Assembly: GCF_003665095.1 (NCBI RefSeq)
Contig: NZ_RCHV01000002.1
Span: 5,894,501 to 5,958,500 of the forward strand
Direction: 5' to 3'
Origin: Streptomyces sp. Z26
GTDB taxonomy: Bacteria > Actinomycetota > Actinomycetes > Streptomycetales > Streptomycetaceae
Length of the DNA stretch: 64,000 nt
The translations under genes were made by a program, and so were the position numbers. This document shows, piece by piece, positions 25,405 through 34,396 of this stretch; position 1 is the first letter of the stretch, and the number at the start of each line of letters is the position of its first letter. The notes under the pieces are model-generated. The model worked only from the letters and a program-made list of their open reading frames with translations. It was not told the origin of the DNA and ran no database searches.

Positions 25405-26268
25405 ATGCGCTACTCGCTGAACGTCCCCAACTTCGGTGAACTTCAGGACCCGCGCGTCGTCGCGGACCTCGCCCGTACCGCGGAACAGGCCGGGTGGGAC
25501 GCGCTGTTCGTCTGGGACCACGTGCTGCACGTGCGCCGCGAGGAGCGCGAGATCGCGGACCCCTGGGTGTTGCTGACCGCCGCCGCCCTCGCCACGGAAC
25601 GCATCCGGCTCGGCGCGATGGTCACGCCGGTGGCCCGCCGCCGACCGGCGAAGCTCGCCAAGGAGCTGACGACCCTCGACCGGCTCACCGGCGGGCGCAT
25701 GGTGTGCGGCGCCGGTCTCGGGGCGCCGCTGGAGGACGAGTTCGCCCGCTTCGGCGACCCCTCCGACCCCCGCGTGGTGGCCGCCGCGCTCGACGAGGGG
25801 CTGGACGCGCTGGCGCTGCTGTGGTCGGGCGAGGCCGTGAGCTACCGGGGCGAACACGTCACCCTCGACGACGTACGCCTCCTGCCGCCGCCCGTGCAGC
25901 GCCCCCGCATCCCCGTCTGGGTCGCGGGCCGGTGGCCGAACAAGCCGCCGATGCGGCGCGCCGCCCGCTGGGACGGCGTGATCCCGCTGCTGCCCGGCAC
26001 CGAGGAGGGGCGGCTGCCGGACGTCGCGGACGTACGGGACCTGGTGGCGTACGTGTCGGCGCGGCGGGCCGAGGCGGGCGTCGCGGAGCGGCCGTTCGAC
26101 GTGGTGATCGGCGGGACGACGCCCGCGTCGCCCGCCGCCGCCGAGCAGGTGGCGACGTTCGGCGCGGCGGGCGCGACGTGGTGGGACGAGCGGATGCCCT
26201 TCGACGAGCGCCTGGACCGCGTGGGACCGATCCTGCGGCGCGCCGAGTACGGGCCGCCGCGCGCCTGA
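25405..26268 (+). CDS. LLM-class (luciferase-like) flavin/F420-dependent oxidoreductase
   Basis: This 287-residue TIM-barrel protein matches the luciferase-like monooxygenase/F420-dependent family: YSLNVPNFGELQDPRVVADL at the N-terminus, GWDALFVWDHVL near residue 30, LGAMVTPVARRRPAKLAKE near 72 and GRMVCGAGLGAPLEDEFARFG near 95. It is likely to use F420 or FMN to oxidise or reduce an unknown substrate. It is transcribed alone downstream of a terminator. Confidence 0.88.
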   Translation: MRYSLNVPNFGELQDPRVVADLARTAEQAGWDALFVWDHVLHVRREEREIADPWVLLTAAALATERIRLGAMVTPVARRRPAKLAKELTTLDRLTGGRMVCGAGLGAPLEDEFARFGDPSDPRVVAAALDEGLDALALLWSGEAVSYRGEHVTLDDVRLLPPPVQRPRIPVWVAGRWPNKPPMRRAARWDGVIPLLPGTEEGRLPDVADVRDLVAYVSARRAEAGVAERPFDVVIGGTTPASPAAAEQVATFGAAGATWWDERMPFDERLDRVGPILRRAEYGPPRA

Positions 26269-26331
26269 ACCCGGCGGGCCGCGCGCCCGCCGCCCGCCTC
26301 CCGTTCCGTACGACCCGCTTCAGGAGCACCC

Positions 26332-26940
26332 GTGCACGACACCGCCCAGCCGGACCCGTACCCGCACCGCTACCCGTACCCCGACGCGTACGCGCCCGGC
26401 GGCACTCCCGCGCCGCACCCGCTGGTCGCGCCGCTGGCCGCGCTCCTCGGCACCTGGCGGGGGCGGGGGAGCGGCGGATACCCCACGCTGGACGGGGAGT
26501 TCGGCTACGAGCAGGAGGTCGTGTTCCGCCACGACGGGCGGCCGTTCCTCCACTACGAGGCGCGCGCCTGGCTGCTCGGCCCGGACGGCGCCCCGCTGCG
26601 GCCGTCGGCGCGCGAGAGCGGCTGGTGGCGGCTGCTGCCCGAGGGGCGCGTCGAGGCGCTGGTCACGCAGCCCACCGGGGTCGCGGAGATCGCGGTCGGC
26701 GGTGTCACGGCGGGCGACGGCACGGACGGGAGCGACGGGGACGGGGACGTGCTCTTCGTCGACCTCGTCACCGGGCACGTGGCACTCGCCCCCACCGCCA
26801 AGCAGGTCGACGCCACCCGCCGCCGCTACACGCTGACGGCTTCCGGCACCCTCGACTTCACGCACGACCTCGCGGCCGTCGGCCAGCCGCTCCAGCACCA
26901 CCTCACGGCGCGGCTGCGGCGCGTGGGCGACGACGGCTGA
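26332..26940 (+). CDS. Nitrobindin-like heme-binding protein (FABP/THAP4 family)
   Basis: This 202-residue protein, GTG 26332, has a Pro/Tyr-rich N-terminus followed by the nitrobindin beta-barrel motif GTWRGRGSG (about residues 40-48) and a C-terminal QHHLTARL that supplies the heme-ligand His. Proteins of this group bind ferric heme and can isomerise peroxynitrite to nitrate. An acidic Gly/Asp insertion near residues 125-140 is unusual and is probably a surface loop. The gene is 63 bases after the F420-type oxidoreductase and may be co-transcribed. Confidence 0.87.
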   Translation: MHDTAQPDPYPHRYPYPDAYAPGGTPAPHPLVAPLAALLGTWRGRGSGGYPTLDGEFGYEQEVVFRHDGRPFLHYEARAWLLGPDGAPLRPSARESGWWRLLPEGRVEALVTQPTGVAEIAVGGVTAGDGTDGSDGDGDVLFVDLVTGHVALAPTAKQVDATRRRYTLTASGTLDFTHDLAAVGQPLQHHLTARLRRVGDDG

Positions 26941-27000
26941 GCACGTACGGCGGCTGCCGTACGGCCACCGGGCGCGCGACCGTACGTACCCGCCCGGCCG

Positions 27001-27477
27001 TCACGACTCCGGGCCGTGCTCCAGCAGTTGCCGTATGACCGAGTCCATGTCGAGGTGGTCGCCCTCCTGGCCCGGCGGCACGATGTGCTCGGTCCAGCGC
27101 AGGAACGCCTCCACGTCGGAGGTCTGCGCGCGCAGCAGCGCCGTGTCCGTCTCGCCGGAGTCGTCGTGCCCGGTGAGGAGGAGGTACGTGCTGTCGGCGT
27201 CGTCGCCGTGGCCCGGGTAGACGATCACGGCGCCCGCGCCCGCGCGGCGCGTGGTGCCCGCCGTGAGGAGTTCGCGGGACAGCTCCCAGGTGACGGGCGA
27301 GTCGCTGTCGGAGTGACTGTCGAGGTAGATCGCGTACGGGTCCTCGGCCGAGTACGCGAGGCAGGCCGGTACGGGGTAGCTGCGGCCCGCGGTGACCGCG
27401 TGCAGCATCAGGTGCGCGGTGCAGAGCCACGCGGTGGAGCGGAGCGGTGGGGTGGCGGCGGGTTCCTCGTGGCTCAT
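27001..27477 (-). CDS. SsgA-like sporulation/cell-division regulator (SALP)
   Basis: This 158-residue protein starts at ATG 27477 and matches the SsgA-like family unique to morphologically complex actinomycetes: ACLAYSAEDPYAIYLDSH followed by VTWELSRELLTAG and GAGAVIVYPGH. SALPs control septum placement and spore-wall steps during sporulation. The C-terminus FLRWTEHIVPPGQEGDHLDM is also family-typical. Which paralogue (SsgA to SsgG) it is cannot be settled; it is divergent to a MarR regulator. Confidence 0.87.
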   Translation of the reverse strand: MSHEEPAATPPLRSTAWLCTAHLMLHAVTAGRSYPVPACLAYSAEDPYAIYLDSHSDSDSPVTWELSRELLTAGTTRRAGAGAVIVYPGHGDDADSTYLLLTGHDDSGETDTALLRAQTSDVEAFLRWTEHIVPPGQEGDHLDMDSVIRQLLEHGPES

Positions 27478-27667
27478 CCGCGGCCCCGCCGCCGTTCCCG
27501 TACCGGGGCGGCGGACGGGGGAGCCGTACGGCAACTCGGCGCCGTACGCGGTGAGTCGGGTGTGTGGGGCTGCGTGGCGCCGCTGTGGCGGATCGTCATC
27601 CCGGGTGCCCCCTCCTGCTATCGGTCGTGCTGTGCGGTGGGTCGGCGCACGTGTCGAGCGGACATAT

Positions 27668-27733
27668 GTGACGCGTCACGCGCATTCCAGCAGATAGTGG
27701 GTGACGCGTCAATCAAATCGCGTGACGCGTCAC
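27668..27733. promoter_or_regulatory. Three copies of palindrome GTGACGCGTCAC before marR
   Basis: GTGACGCGTCAC occurs at 27668-27679 and 27722-27733, and GTGACGCGTCAA at 27701-27712. Start-to-start spacings are 33 and 21 bases, close to three and two helical turns, so bound dimers would lie on one face. The third copy supplies a -35-like GTGACG (27722-27727), 17 bases before TAGAAT (27745-27750), whose predicted start falls at or next to GTG 27757, suggesting a leaderless, autorepressed transcript. Confidence 0.8.
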
Positions 27734-27756
27734 TGACGGGTCGTTAGAATCCGCCC

Positions 27757-28245
27757 GTGGACCCCGACACCCCCTGGCTGAGCACCGAACAGCAGCGCGT
27801 GTGGCGCAACTGGCTACGGATGAACACCGAGTTGTCGGCGGCGCTCCACCGTCGCCTCCAGGCCGACTCGGACCTCTCCCTGCCGGACTACGACGTGCTG
27901 GTCCAGCTCACCGACACCGCCGAGGCCCGCGTCCGCGTCCTGGACCTCGCGCGCGCCCTGCGCTGGGAGCGCAGCCGCCTGTCCCACCACGTCAAACGCA
28001 TGGAGGGCCGCGGCCTCGTCCGCCGCGAGGAGGTCCCCGGGGACGGGCGCGGCGCGTACGTCGCCCTCACGTCCCACGGCCGTACGGTCATAGAGCGCGC
28101 CGCGCCCGCCCACGTACGGACCGTGCGGGGGCTCGTCGTGGACGCCGTCACCGACGCCGAACTGGCCGCGCTCGGCGCGGTCGTGGACAAGGTCCTCGCC
28201 CGGCTCGCGGCGGCCGAGGAGACCGCGCCACCCGAACGGTGCTGA
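27757..28245 (+). CDS. MarR-family transcriptional regulator
   Basis: This 162-residue winged-helix regulator has the DNA-binding core LPDYDVLVQLTDTAEARVRV then LDLARALRWERSRLSHHVKR at about residues 66-85 and the wing REEVPGDGRGAYVALTSHGR. MarR proteins are dimers that leave their operator on binding small phenolic or related ligands. The three palindromes directly upstream, one covering the -35, indicate autoregulation. Its other targets are unknown; the divergent SsgA-like gene starts about 190 bases beyond the first palindrome. Confidence 0.93.
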   Translation: MDPDTPWLSTEQQRVWRNWLRMNTELSAALHRRLQADSDLSLPDYDVLVQLTDTAEARVRVLDLARALRWERSRLSHHVKRMEGRGLVRREEVPGDGRGAYVALTSHGRTVIERAAPAHVRTVRGLVVDAVTDAELAALGAVVDKVLARLAAAEETAPPERC

Positions 28246-28295
28246 CGGGGTGGCGGGTTGACGCCGCCGCGCCCGTACGTCCCCAGCCGTCCCGC

Positions 28296-30044
28296 TCAGT
28301 CGTCGTCGGCGTCGAACCGGAAGCCGTCGCGCACGTGGTCGAAGACGCCCTTCTCCCGGTCCCAGTCGGCGCTCGGCGCCGAGAGGTAGATCGCGTACTC
28401 CTTCTCGCCCGGCTTCCCGAACCCCAGGTCCTGCGCGTGGAACTGCCGCGCCCGGCCCTCCCACGTGAACTCCCAGATGGCGGCGGGCATGCCGCGGTAG
28501 AGCGTGTCCTGCATCCGCAGCCGGTGGTAGCCGGGCAGCTTCCCCGCCTCCACCGACTCCTTCTCGTCCGTCCTCCACCGCTGCAACGGGTCCTTGCTGG
28601 CGAAGTCGAGGGCGGCCACGCGCAGGCTGACCATGCCCGCCGGGTCGATGTACGCGACGCCCTCCGCGTCGCCCTCCAACTCCTTGCGCGTCCAGTCCTC
28701 CGGCACGGGGAAGGCGACGCCGAACTCCTTCTCCCTGGCCAGGCGGTAGCCGTCCGGGACGGGGGAGGGCGAGGCCGTGGGGGCGGTGGGGCTGCCGGTC
28801 GGGCCGCCGCCGGAGCCGCCGCCCGTGTCGTCCCCGCCGTCGTGGCGGAGTCCGACGTACGCGCCGCCCGCCGCCAGCGCCGCCACGACGACCACGGCCG
28901 CCGCCCACAGCCCGGCCCGGCGGCCCCGGCGGGCGGAGGCGCCCTGGCCGGTGGGCGCGGTGGCGGTCGGGCCGGTCGGGCCGGTGGCGGCCGGGTGCGT
29001 CGCGGACACGGGCGCGGGGACCGCCGCTTCGGGCCCGCCCGGCGCCGCGGTGGCGCGCGGCGTCGTGGCGGGGGGCGTCGTGGTGTGCGCGGGGGCGGTC
29101 GGTGCCGCCGTGGCCGGTGTCGCGACCGGCCCGGGGACGGTGGGGCCCGTACGGGAGCCCGGCTCGTCGCGCTGCCCCGGCAGCCCGGTGACGACGCCGG
29201 TGTCCGCGATCTCCCGCAGACACCGCTCCACCTCGGCGGCCGAGGGCCGCGTCTCCGGCTCCTTGGCGAGGAGCCGCTCGATCAGCGGGCCCAACGGCCC
29301 GGCCGCGGTGGGCGGTTCGAGGGGATCGGCGGCTATGGAGTACGCCGTCTCCAGCGCGGTCGGCCGCCGGAACGGGGGGCGCCCCTCCACGGTCTGGTAC
29401 AGCGTCGCGCCCAGCGCCCACAGGTCGGAAGCGGGCCCGGGGGTGCGGCCCTTGACGCGTTCCGGGGCGCAGAAGTCGATCGAGCCGATCATCTCTCCCG
29501 TACGGGTGAGCGTGGAGGCGTCGGTGAGGACCGCGATGCCGAAGTCCGTGAGGACGACGCGCCCGTCGGCGCCGAGGAGGACGTTGCCGGGCTTCACGTC
29601 GCGGTGCAGTACGCCCGCCGCGTGCGCGGCGGTCAGCGCGGCGAGCATGCCGACACCGACGCGGGCCGCCTCACCGGGAGTTCGCGGGCCGTCCTCCTTC
29701 AGGATCTCGTCGAGCGCCCGCGAGGGGACGTGCTCCATGACGATGCAGGGCACCGGGGTGCCGTCCACCAGGTCGTCCACGACGTCGTGGACCACGACGA
29801 CGTTGGGGTGGGTGATACGGGCGGCGCTGCGGGCCTCACGCCGGGTGCGTTCGAAGAGGGTGGCGCGTTCGGCGTCCGGGAGGTGCGGGGGGAGGTGGAG
29901 CTTCTTGACCGCGACGTCCCGGCCCAGCACCTCGTCCGCGGCCTGCCAGACGGTGCCCATCCCGCCGCGGCCGACCCGCGCCAGCAGGCGGTAGCGCCCC
30001 GCGACCAGCCGTCCCGGCTCGTCGACCCCCGTGCCGTCCCACAC
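28296..30044 (-). CDS. Membrane-anchored Ser/Thr protein kinase
   Basis: This 582-residue kinase starts at GTG 30044 behind GAGGAG. The N-terminal kinase domain has the glycine loop GRGGMGTVW (25-33), catalytic HRDVKPGNVLL (147-157) and DFG (167-169). A long Pro/Thr/Ala linker (about 300-370) leads to one membrane segment (about 378-399) and an extracellular domain with Gly/Ser/Pro linker and a folded C-terminus (VAFPVPEDWTRKE to the end). It is a PknB-like receptor kinase whose outer domain lacks PASTA repeats, so its signal is unknown. Confidence 0.93.
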   Translation of the reverse strand: MWDGTGVDEPGRLVAGRYRLLARVGRGGMGTVWQAADEVLGRDVAVKKLHLPPHLPDAERATLFERTRREARSAARITHPNVVVVHDVVDDLVDGTPVPCIVMEHVPSRALDEILKEDGPRTPGEAARVGVGMLAALTAAHAAGVLHRDVKPGNVLLGADGRVVLTDFGIAVLTDASTLTRTGEMIGSIDFCAPERVKGRTPGPASDLWALGATLYQTVEGRPPFRRPTALETAYSIAADPLEPPTAAGPLGPLIERLLAKEPETRPSAAEVERCLREIADTGVVTGLPGQRDEPGSRTGPTVPGPVATPATAAPTAPAHTTTPPATTPRATAAPGGPEAAVPAPVSATHPAATGPTGPTATAPTGQGASARRGRRAGLWAAAVVVVAALAAGGAYVGLRHDGGDDTGGGSGGGPTGSPTAPTASPSPVPDGYRLAREKEFGVAFPVPEDWTRKELEGDAEGVAYIDPAGMVSLRVAALDFASKDPLQRWRTDEKESVEAGKLPGYHRLRMQDTLYRGMPAAIWEFTWEGRARQFHAQDLGFGKPGEKEYAIYLSAPSADWDREKGVFDHVRDGFRFDADDD

Positions 30045-30216
30045 TCCGCGCTCCTCACGCCGCGCCGCGCCCCGAACATGGTCTGTGTGTCGTGGCCTTG
30101 ACACGATAGCCGCCGGAACCCGGTCCGCCGCAGGGGGCGTCGGCGGCTTCCGCCCCTCCGGAGCCGCGCGCGGCGGTACGGGGCGGGGCCGGAACGGGGT
30201 CGCGCCGCCGAACGCG

Positions 30217-30250
30217 GCGCCGCCGGGGCCGACTTGGGCCCCGGCGGCGC
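30217..30250. terminator. Terminator hairpin after the MFS/small-protein unit
   Basis: GCGCCGCCGGGGCC (30217-30230) and GGCCCCGGCGGCGC (30237-30250) form a perfect 14-bp stem around 6 bases, 20 bases beyond the stop of the minus-strand small gene. Confidence 0.75.
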
Positions 30251-30270
30251 GTGCCCCCGCCCGGCGGACG

Positions 30271-30570
30271 TCAGCCGCCGGTGCCGCCGGTGCGCCGTAC
30301 GCCGCCGGTGTCCTCCGCCGTGTCCGGCCGCCGCAGCTTCGGGGCGTCCGGCGGCGTCCCCCACGCGGTCTGCTTCAGCTCCATGCGGGCGGCTGGCGCG
30401 TCGGGGAGCGTCGTCCAGTACGGGTGCGTGGTGATCCGTACGGACAGCCGCAGCAGTTCGCGCCGCAGTACGGCGGTCTGCGTGCCGTGGGAGTCCGCGA
30501 GCCGGCGGTAGGTCGCGTACCAGTCGCGCTGGGCCTGTACGAGGTCGGCGGGGAAGGCGTGCGTCGTCAT
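30271..30570 (-). CDS. Small conserved-looking hypothetical protein coupled to an MFS gene
   Basis: This 99-residue protein starts at ATG 30570 behind GGAGG. It has a helical first half (FPADLVQAQRDWYATYRRLA, QTAVLRRELLRLSVRI) with several aromatic residues and a flexible Thr/Gly-rich C-terminus. Its ATG overlaps the stop of the MFS gene (ATGA), so the two are co-translated. No membrane segment, signal or known domain is recognised; an accessory role to the transporter is possible. Confidence 0.65.
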   Translation of the reverse strand: MTTHAFPADLVQAQRDWYATYRRLADSHGTQTAVLRRELLRLSVRITTHPYWTTLPDAPAARMELKQTAWGTPPDAPKLRRPDTAEDTGGVRRTGGTGG

Positions 30571-32243
30571 GCCTCCGATGATGCCACGTGTTCGAACGTG
30601 TGTGCGAGTCCCTTTCCGGTGGGCGTGCCGGACGCGCCGACCCCCGCGCGTTCCGCGCCCTCCGGACGGCCCGCGCCGCCCCCGGCGGCCGGTGGCCGCG
30701 CCCCGCCCGTGCCGCCGCCGGGTCGCAGCAGCAACGCCGAGACCAGCGCCGCGAGCAGCGTCAGACCGGCGGCCACCAGCAGACACGTACGCAGCCCGTC
30801 CAGGAACGAGTCCCCGACCGCGCCCAGCACCGGCCCCGTCGCCGCGCCCAGCCGCAGCTGCGCGACCGCGCCCAGCCCGCCCGCGTCCGCCGCCGCCACG
30901 ACCTGCTCCCGCGTCGCCCCCGTCACCCCCGCGTCCGCGAGGTGGCCCGGCAGCGCGGCGACCGCCCGCGTGGTGAGCAGCGTGCCGAGCACTGCGGGCC
31001 CGAGCGCGCCCCCGACCTGCCGGAACGCGTTGCTCCCGGCGGCGGCCATGCCCGCCAGCGGGCGCGGTACGGACGCCACGGCCGTCGCGGTCATCGGCGT
31101 CACCACGGCGCCCATCCCCACCCCGAGCAGCGCCAGCCGCCAGGCCACGCCCGCGTACGACGTGTCCGCCTCCAGGCCCGTCAGCGCCAGCAGCGCCGCC
31201 GTCACGACGAGCAGCCCGCCGGTGATCATCACGCGCGCCGGGACGCGGTGCATCAGCAGCCCGACCGGCTGCCCGGCCACGATCGCCGCCACGGTGACCA
31301 CGCACATCCGCTGCCCCGCCTCCAGCGTGGGCAACTGCTGCACCAGGCCGAAGTACAGGCTCAGCAGGAAGAAGAAGCCGATCAGCGCCAGGAACATGAT
31401 CAGCGCCACGAGCGTCGTCGCGACGAACGCCGGGCTGCGGAACAGCGCCAGGTCCAGCATCGGACTCGTACTGCGCCGTTCCACCAGCACGAACGCGACA
31501 CCGGTCACCACGGCCACGCACAGCGCCGCCACCACGGACGGCTCGGTGAACGAGTGCGCGCCGCCCTCGATCACCCCGTACACCAGCGTCGTGATCGCCA
31601 GCGTCGCGGTGATCTGACCCGGCCAGTCCAGCCGCTGACCCGGTACGGGCGCGGAGGCGGGCAGCAGCCGTACGGCGAGCGCGGCGGCGACCAGCGCGAC
31701 CGGCACGGGAAGCGCGTATATCCAGCGCCAGTCGGCGTGTTCGAGGACCACCCCGGCGATCAGCGGGGCCACTGCCAGCGCCACGAGCAGCGACGTCGCC
31801 CACAGCCCGATGAACCGGCCGCGCTCCCGTACGTCCGGGACCACGTCGTTGATCAGCGCCAACGTCGTCGGCAGCAGCGTCGCCGCGCCCAGCCCGGCGA
31901 CCGCCTGCCCGGCCCACAGGACCTGCACGGAGTGCGCCGACAGCGCGACGGCGGCGCCGGCGGCGGAGAAGAGCATGCCCGCCACGTACGTCCGCTTGCG
32001 CCCGTGGACGCTGCCGACGACCCCGGCGGTGAGGATCAGCGCGGCCATCGGCAGGATGAACGCGCTCTGGACCCAGGTGAGTTGGGACGTCGACGCGTCG
32101 AGCGCCGCCTGGATGGCGGGCAGGCTCGCGGCGACGCCGGTGACCGGCAGGTACGCGACGAAGACGCCGACGCAGGCCATGACGAGGGTGGCGGTCCGGC
32201 GGTCGCGGCCGAGGGGGCCGTTCGCCGGTGGGGTGACGTTCAC
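30567..32243 (-). CDS. MFS multidrug exporter (DHA2, EmrB/QacA-like, 14 TM)
   Basis: This 558-residue transporter starts at GTG 32243 behind AAGGAG. About fourteen membrane segments are visible, with motif A-like GSVHGRKRTYVAGM near residue 75 and motif C-like LGAATLLPTTLALINDV. ASTSQLTWVQSAFILPMAAL after the first segment is typical of drug:H+ antiporters. It is divergent from an Lrp/AsnC-type regulator (32594), which probably controls it. Substrates are unknown. The C-terminal 50 residues are Gly/Pro rich and cytoplasmic. Confidence 0.92.
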   Translation of the reverse strand: MNVTPPANGPLGRDRRTATLVMACVGVFVAYLPVTGVAASLPAIQAALDASTSQLTWVQSAFILPMAALILTAGVVGSVHGRKRTYVAGMLFSAAGAAVALSAHSVQVLWAGQAVAGLGAATLLPTTLALINDVVPDVRERGRFIGLWATSLLVALAVAPLIAGVVLEHADWRWIYALPVPVALVAAALAVRLLPASAPVPGQRLDWPGQITATLAITTLVYGVIEGGAHSFTEPSVVAALCVAVVTGVAFVLVERRSTSPMLDLALFRSPAFVATTLVALIMFLALIGFFFLLSLYFGLVQQLPTLEAGQRMCVVTVAAIVAGQPVGLLMHRVPARVMITGGLLVVTAALLALTGLEADTSYAGVAWRLALLGVGMGAVVTPMTATAVASVPRPLAGMAAAGSNAFRQVGGALGPAVLGTLLTTRAVAALPGHLADAGVTGATREQVVAAADAGGLGAVAQLRLGAATGPVLGAVGDSFLDGLRTCLLVAAGLTLLAALVSALLLRPGGGTGGARPPAAGGGAGRPEGAERAGVGASGTPTGKGLAHTFEHVASSEA

Positions 32244-32593
32244 GGGTGGCTCCTTCGCGGCACGTCGCGTGACGGCGTACCGCGTCCTGTACGGGTGTGC
32301 CGACCGGTGCGGTCGGCGCGGTGGTCTTCCGCCGCGCCCGGGGCGGTGCCACGGGCGGCGCGACGGGTTCGGCCCCGGCGGCTTCGTCGCCGTCGGTGGC
32401 CGGTGGCTCGTAGAGGGGTGGCGCGTTGCCGGGGGCTCGCCAGGGGGCGGCCCGCCGCCGGAGGCACCGCGTCGGGGACGCGGGTGGGAACGGCCGGGCA
32501 CCAGCCTCTCCGACACCGCCAGCACCCACCAAGGCCACGGCCCGCAACCGTGCCAAACCTCCGGCGGGACGTGCGGGCTGGCACACTTCCCTC
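32244..32593. other. Divergent promoter region (MFS / Lrp regulator)
   Basis: This 350-base GC-rich gap lies between two divergent starts. No clear hexamer pair, large palindrome or RNA gene was seen. Confidence 0.5.
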
Positions 32594-33607
32594 ATGTTCG
32601 ACGCCACCGACGCGCAGATCCTCCGCGCGCTCCAGTGCGCCCCGCGCGCCTCGTTCCGGCGGATCGGGGAGGTCGCCGGGGTGTCGGAACAGACCGCCGC
32701 CCGCCGCTACCACGCGCTCCACCGCGACGGCGTCCTCCGCGTCGTCGGCCTCGTCGACCCCGCCGTGCACGGGCAGGCCCGGTGGGTCGCCCGTATCCGC
32801 TGCCGACCCGACCGCGTACGCCCGCTCGCCGACACGCTCGCCCGCCGCCCGGACATCGCGTACGCCGCGCTCGTCTCGGGTGGCTCGGAGATCGTCTGCC
32901 TCGTACGCTCACCCGCGGACGCGGCGGGCGACGACATCCTGCTGCGGCGGCTGCCGCGCTCGGCGGCCGTCCTGGACGTACGGATCGACCTGCTCCTGCA
33001 CGCGTTCGGCACCCCCGGCACCGACGACTGGACCGGCTACGGCGGGCACCTCACGCCCGCCCAGACGCGGCGGCTGACCGGCGACGACCCGCCGCCCGCA
33101 CCCGCCGGACGACTCCCCGCCGGACGCCTGCTGCCGCCGACCGCCGAGGACGCGCCGCTGCTGGACGCCCTCGCGGAGGACGGCCGTACGACACACACGC
33201 GGCTCGCCGAACTCACCGGCTGGACCAAGCCGCGCGTCGCCCGCAGACTCGACGCCCTCGAACGCTCCGGCACCCTCTACTGGGACCTCGACCTGCTGCC
33301 CGAATCCCTCGGCTTCCACTTCAGCGCCACGCTCTGGCTCCGCGTCGCCCCGTCCCGCCTCGCGGACGTGGGGCGTGCGCTCGCCGGGCACCCGGAGATC
33401 CCCTTCGCGGGCGCCACCAGCGGCGACCACAACATCATGGCGAGCGTCACGTGCCGCGACACCGAGGACTTCTACCGCTACCTGACCACCCGCGTCGCCG
33501 CCGTACCGGGCATCGACGGCTACGAGGTCAGCATCCGCGTCCGCCGCCTGAAACAGGCGGCCTCGCTCATCTCGCGCGGTCGCCTCGTACACCCGGCGCT
33601 GGCGTAG
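32594..33607 (+). CDS. Lrp/AsnC-family regulator with two tandem Lrp modules
   Basis: This 337-residue protein starts at ATG 32594. Two Lrp-type helix-turn-helix modules are present: DAQILRALQCAPRASFRRIG (about 5-24) and LLDALAEDGRTTHTRLAELT at about 190-210. Each is followed by a RAM/ligand-binding ferredoxin-like half (second one: FAGATSGDHNIMASVTCRDT). Twin-module Lrp proteins of this size are frequent in Streptomyces and often sit divergent from an exporter, as here. The effector is probably an amino acid or related molecule. Confidence 0.9.
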   Translation: MFDATDAQILRALQCAPRASFRRIGEVAGVSEQTAARRYHALHRDGVLRVVGLVDPAVHGQARWVARIRCRPDRVRPLADTLARRPDIAYAALVSGGSEIVCLVRSPADAAGDDILLRRLPRSAAVLDVRIDLLLHAFGTPGTDDWTGYGGHLTPAQTRRLTGDDPPPAPAGRLPAGRLLPPTAEDAPLLDALAEDGRTTHTRLAELTGWTKPRVARRLDALERSGTLYWDLDLLPESLGFHFSATLWLRVAPSRLADVGRALAGHPEIPFAGATSGDHNIMASVTCRDTEDFYRYLTTRVAAVPGIDGYEVSIRVRRLKQAASLISRGRLVHPALA

Positions 33608-33629
33608 GGCGTAGGGCGTACGGGGGCTG

Positions 33630-34199
33630 TCACGGGCTGGGGGTCGGCTGCGGGGTGGCGGCCCGCTGGAGTCGGAGCTGCCCGATCTCCGCGACGTTCT
33701 TCATGAGTTCGGCGTTCACCCAGGCCACCATGTGTGCGACGGTGTGCGCGGGGTCGTCCTGCCACGGGAACGGAGCGGTCGCCTCCAGATCGGCGGCGGT
33801 CAACCCGTCCAGGGCCGCCAGCCAGTCCCCGCGCAACGCGCGCAGCCACGCGACGGTCGGCTCCCCGGCACCGGGCCAGACCACGTCGTTCCGCCCCCGT
33901 GGCTCCCGCCCGTGCGCGTGGTCGGCGGCCACGCCCCACCACCAGCCGATGTGCCAGGTCAGCCACGCGGCGGTCGGCACGGGCACGGGATCGGGCTCGC
34001 TGTCGGCCCAGTCCGGCACCCACGTCCCGTCCTCGGCACGGCGTACGGTCCAGCAGAGCGCGGCGGGCTCCCACAGGAAGTCGTCGGGGCCGATCCGCTC
34101 CAGGTGGTACTCGAACAGCGACCAGGTCAGGTCGAACTGCCACCGCAGCAGACCGAGTTGCTGCGACGGCGGGCCGGATGCGTCTGGGGGCGTCTCCAC
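33630..34199 (-). CDS. DinB-family protein
   Basis: This 189-residue protein, GTG start 34199, has the DinB four-helix-bundle pattern: QLGLLRWQFDLTWSLFEYHL near residue 14, then WTVRRAEDGTW and TAAWLTWHIGWWWGVAADHA, whose His residues are candidates for the metal site, and HTVAHMVAWVNAELMKN near the C-terminus. DinB-like proteins include mycothiol-dependent transferases in actinobacteria; the specific function is unknown. Confidence 0.82.
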   Translation of the reverse strand: METPPDASGPPSQQLGLLRWQFDLTWSLFEYHLERIGPDDFLWEPAALCWTVRRAEDGTWVPDWADSEPDPVPVPTAAWLTWHIGWWWGVAADHAHGREPRGRNDVVWPGAGEPTVAWLRALRGDWLAALDGLTAADLEATAPFPWQDDPAHTVAHMVAWVNAELMKNVAEIGQLRLQRAATPQPTPSP

Positions 34200-34396
34200 G
34201 GGGCGACCCTGACACAGCCCCGCCGCACGCGGGTACCGGTTTTCCCCGAGCCCCGCACGGGCCACCGAGCTGGTGCGTACGCTTCGTGGGTCGTGGCGCG
34301 CGGGGGTGACCGGTTGGGGGTGGTGGGGAAATGTCCGAATCTCCAATAGTTGCTCAGAAGGCCCCCCGGCCCGCAAGAACGCGCAGGTCACCGAGA
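34200..34396 (+). promoter_or_regulatory. CRISPR leader region
   Basis: The sequence before the first repeat has an AT-richer stretch (GTCCGAATCTCCAATAGTTG, about 34336-34355) that stands out from the genome and ends in CAGGTCACCGAGA directly before the repeat. The degenerate repeat is at the far end, so this side is the leader, with transcription rightward. Confidence 0.6.
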
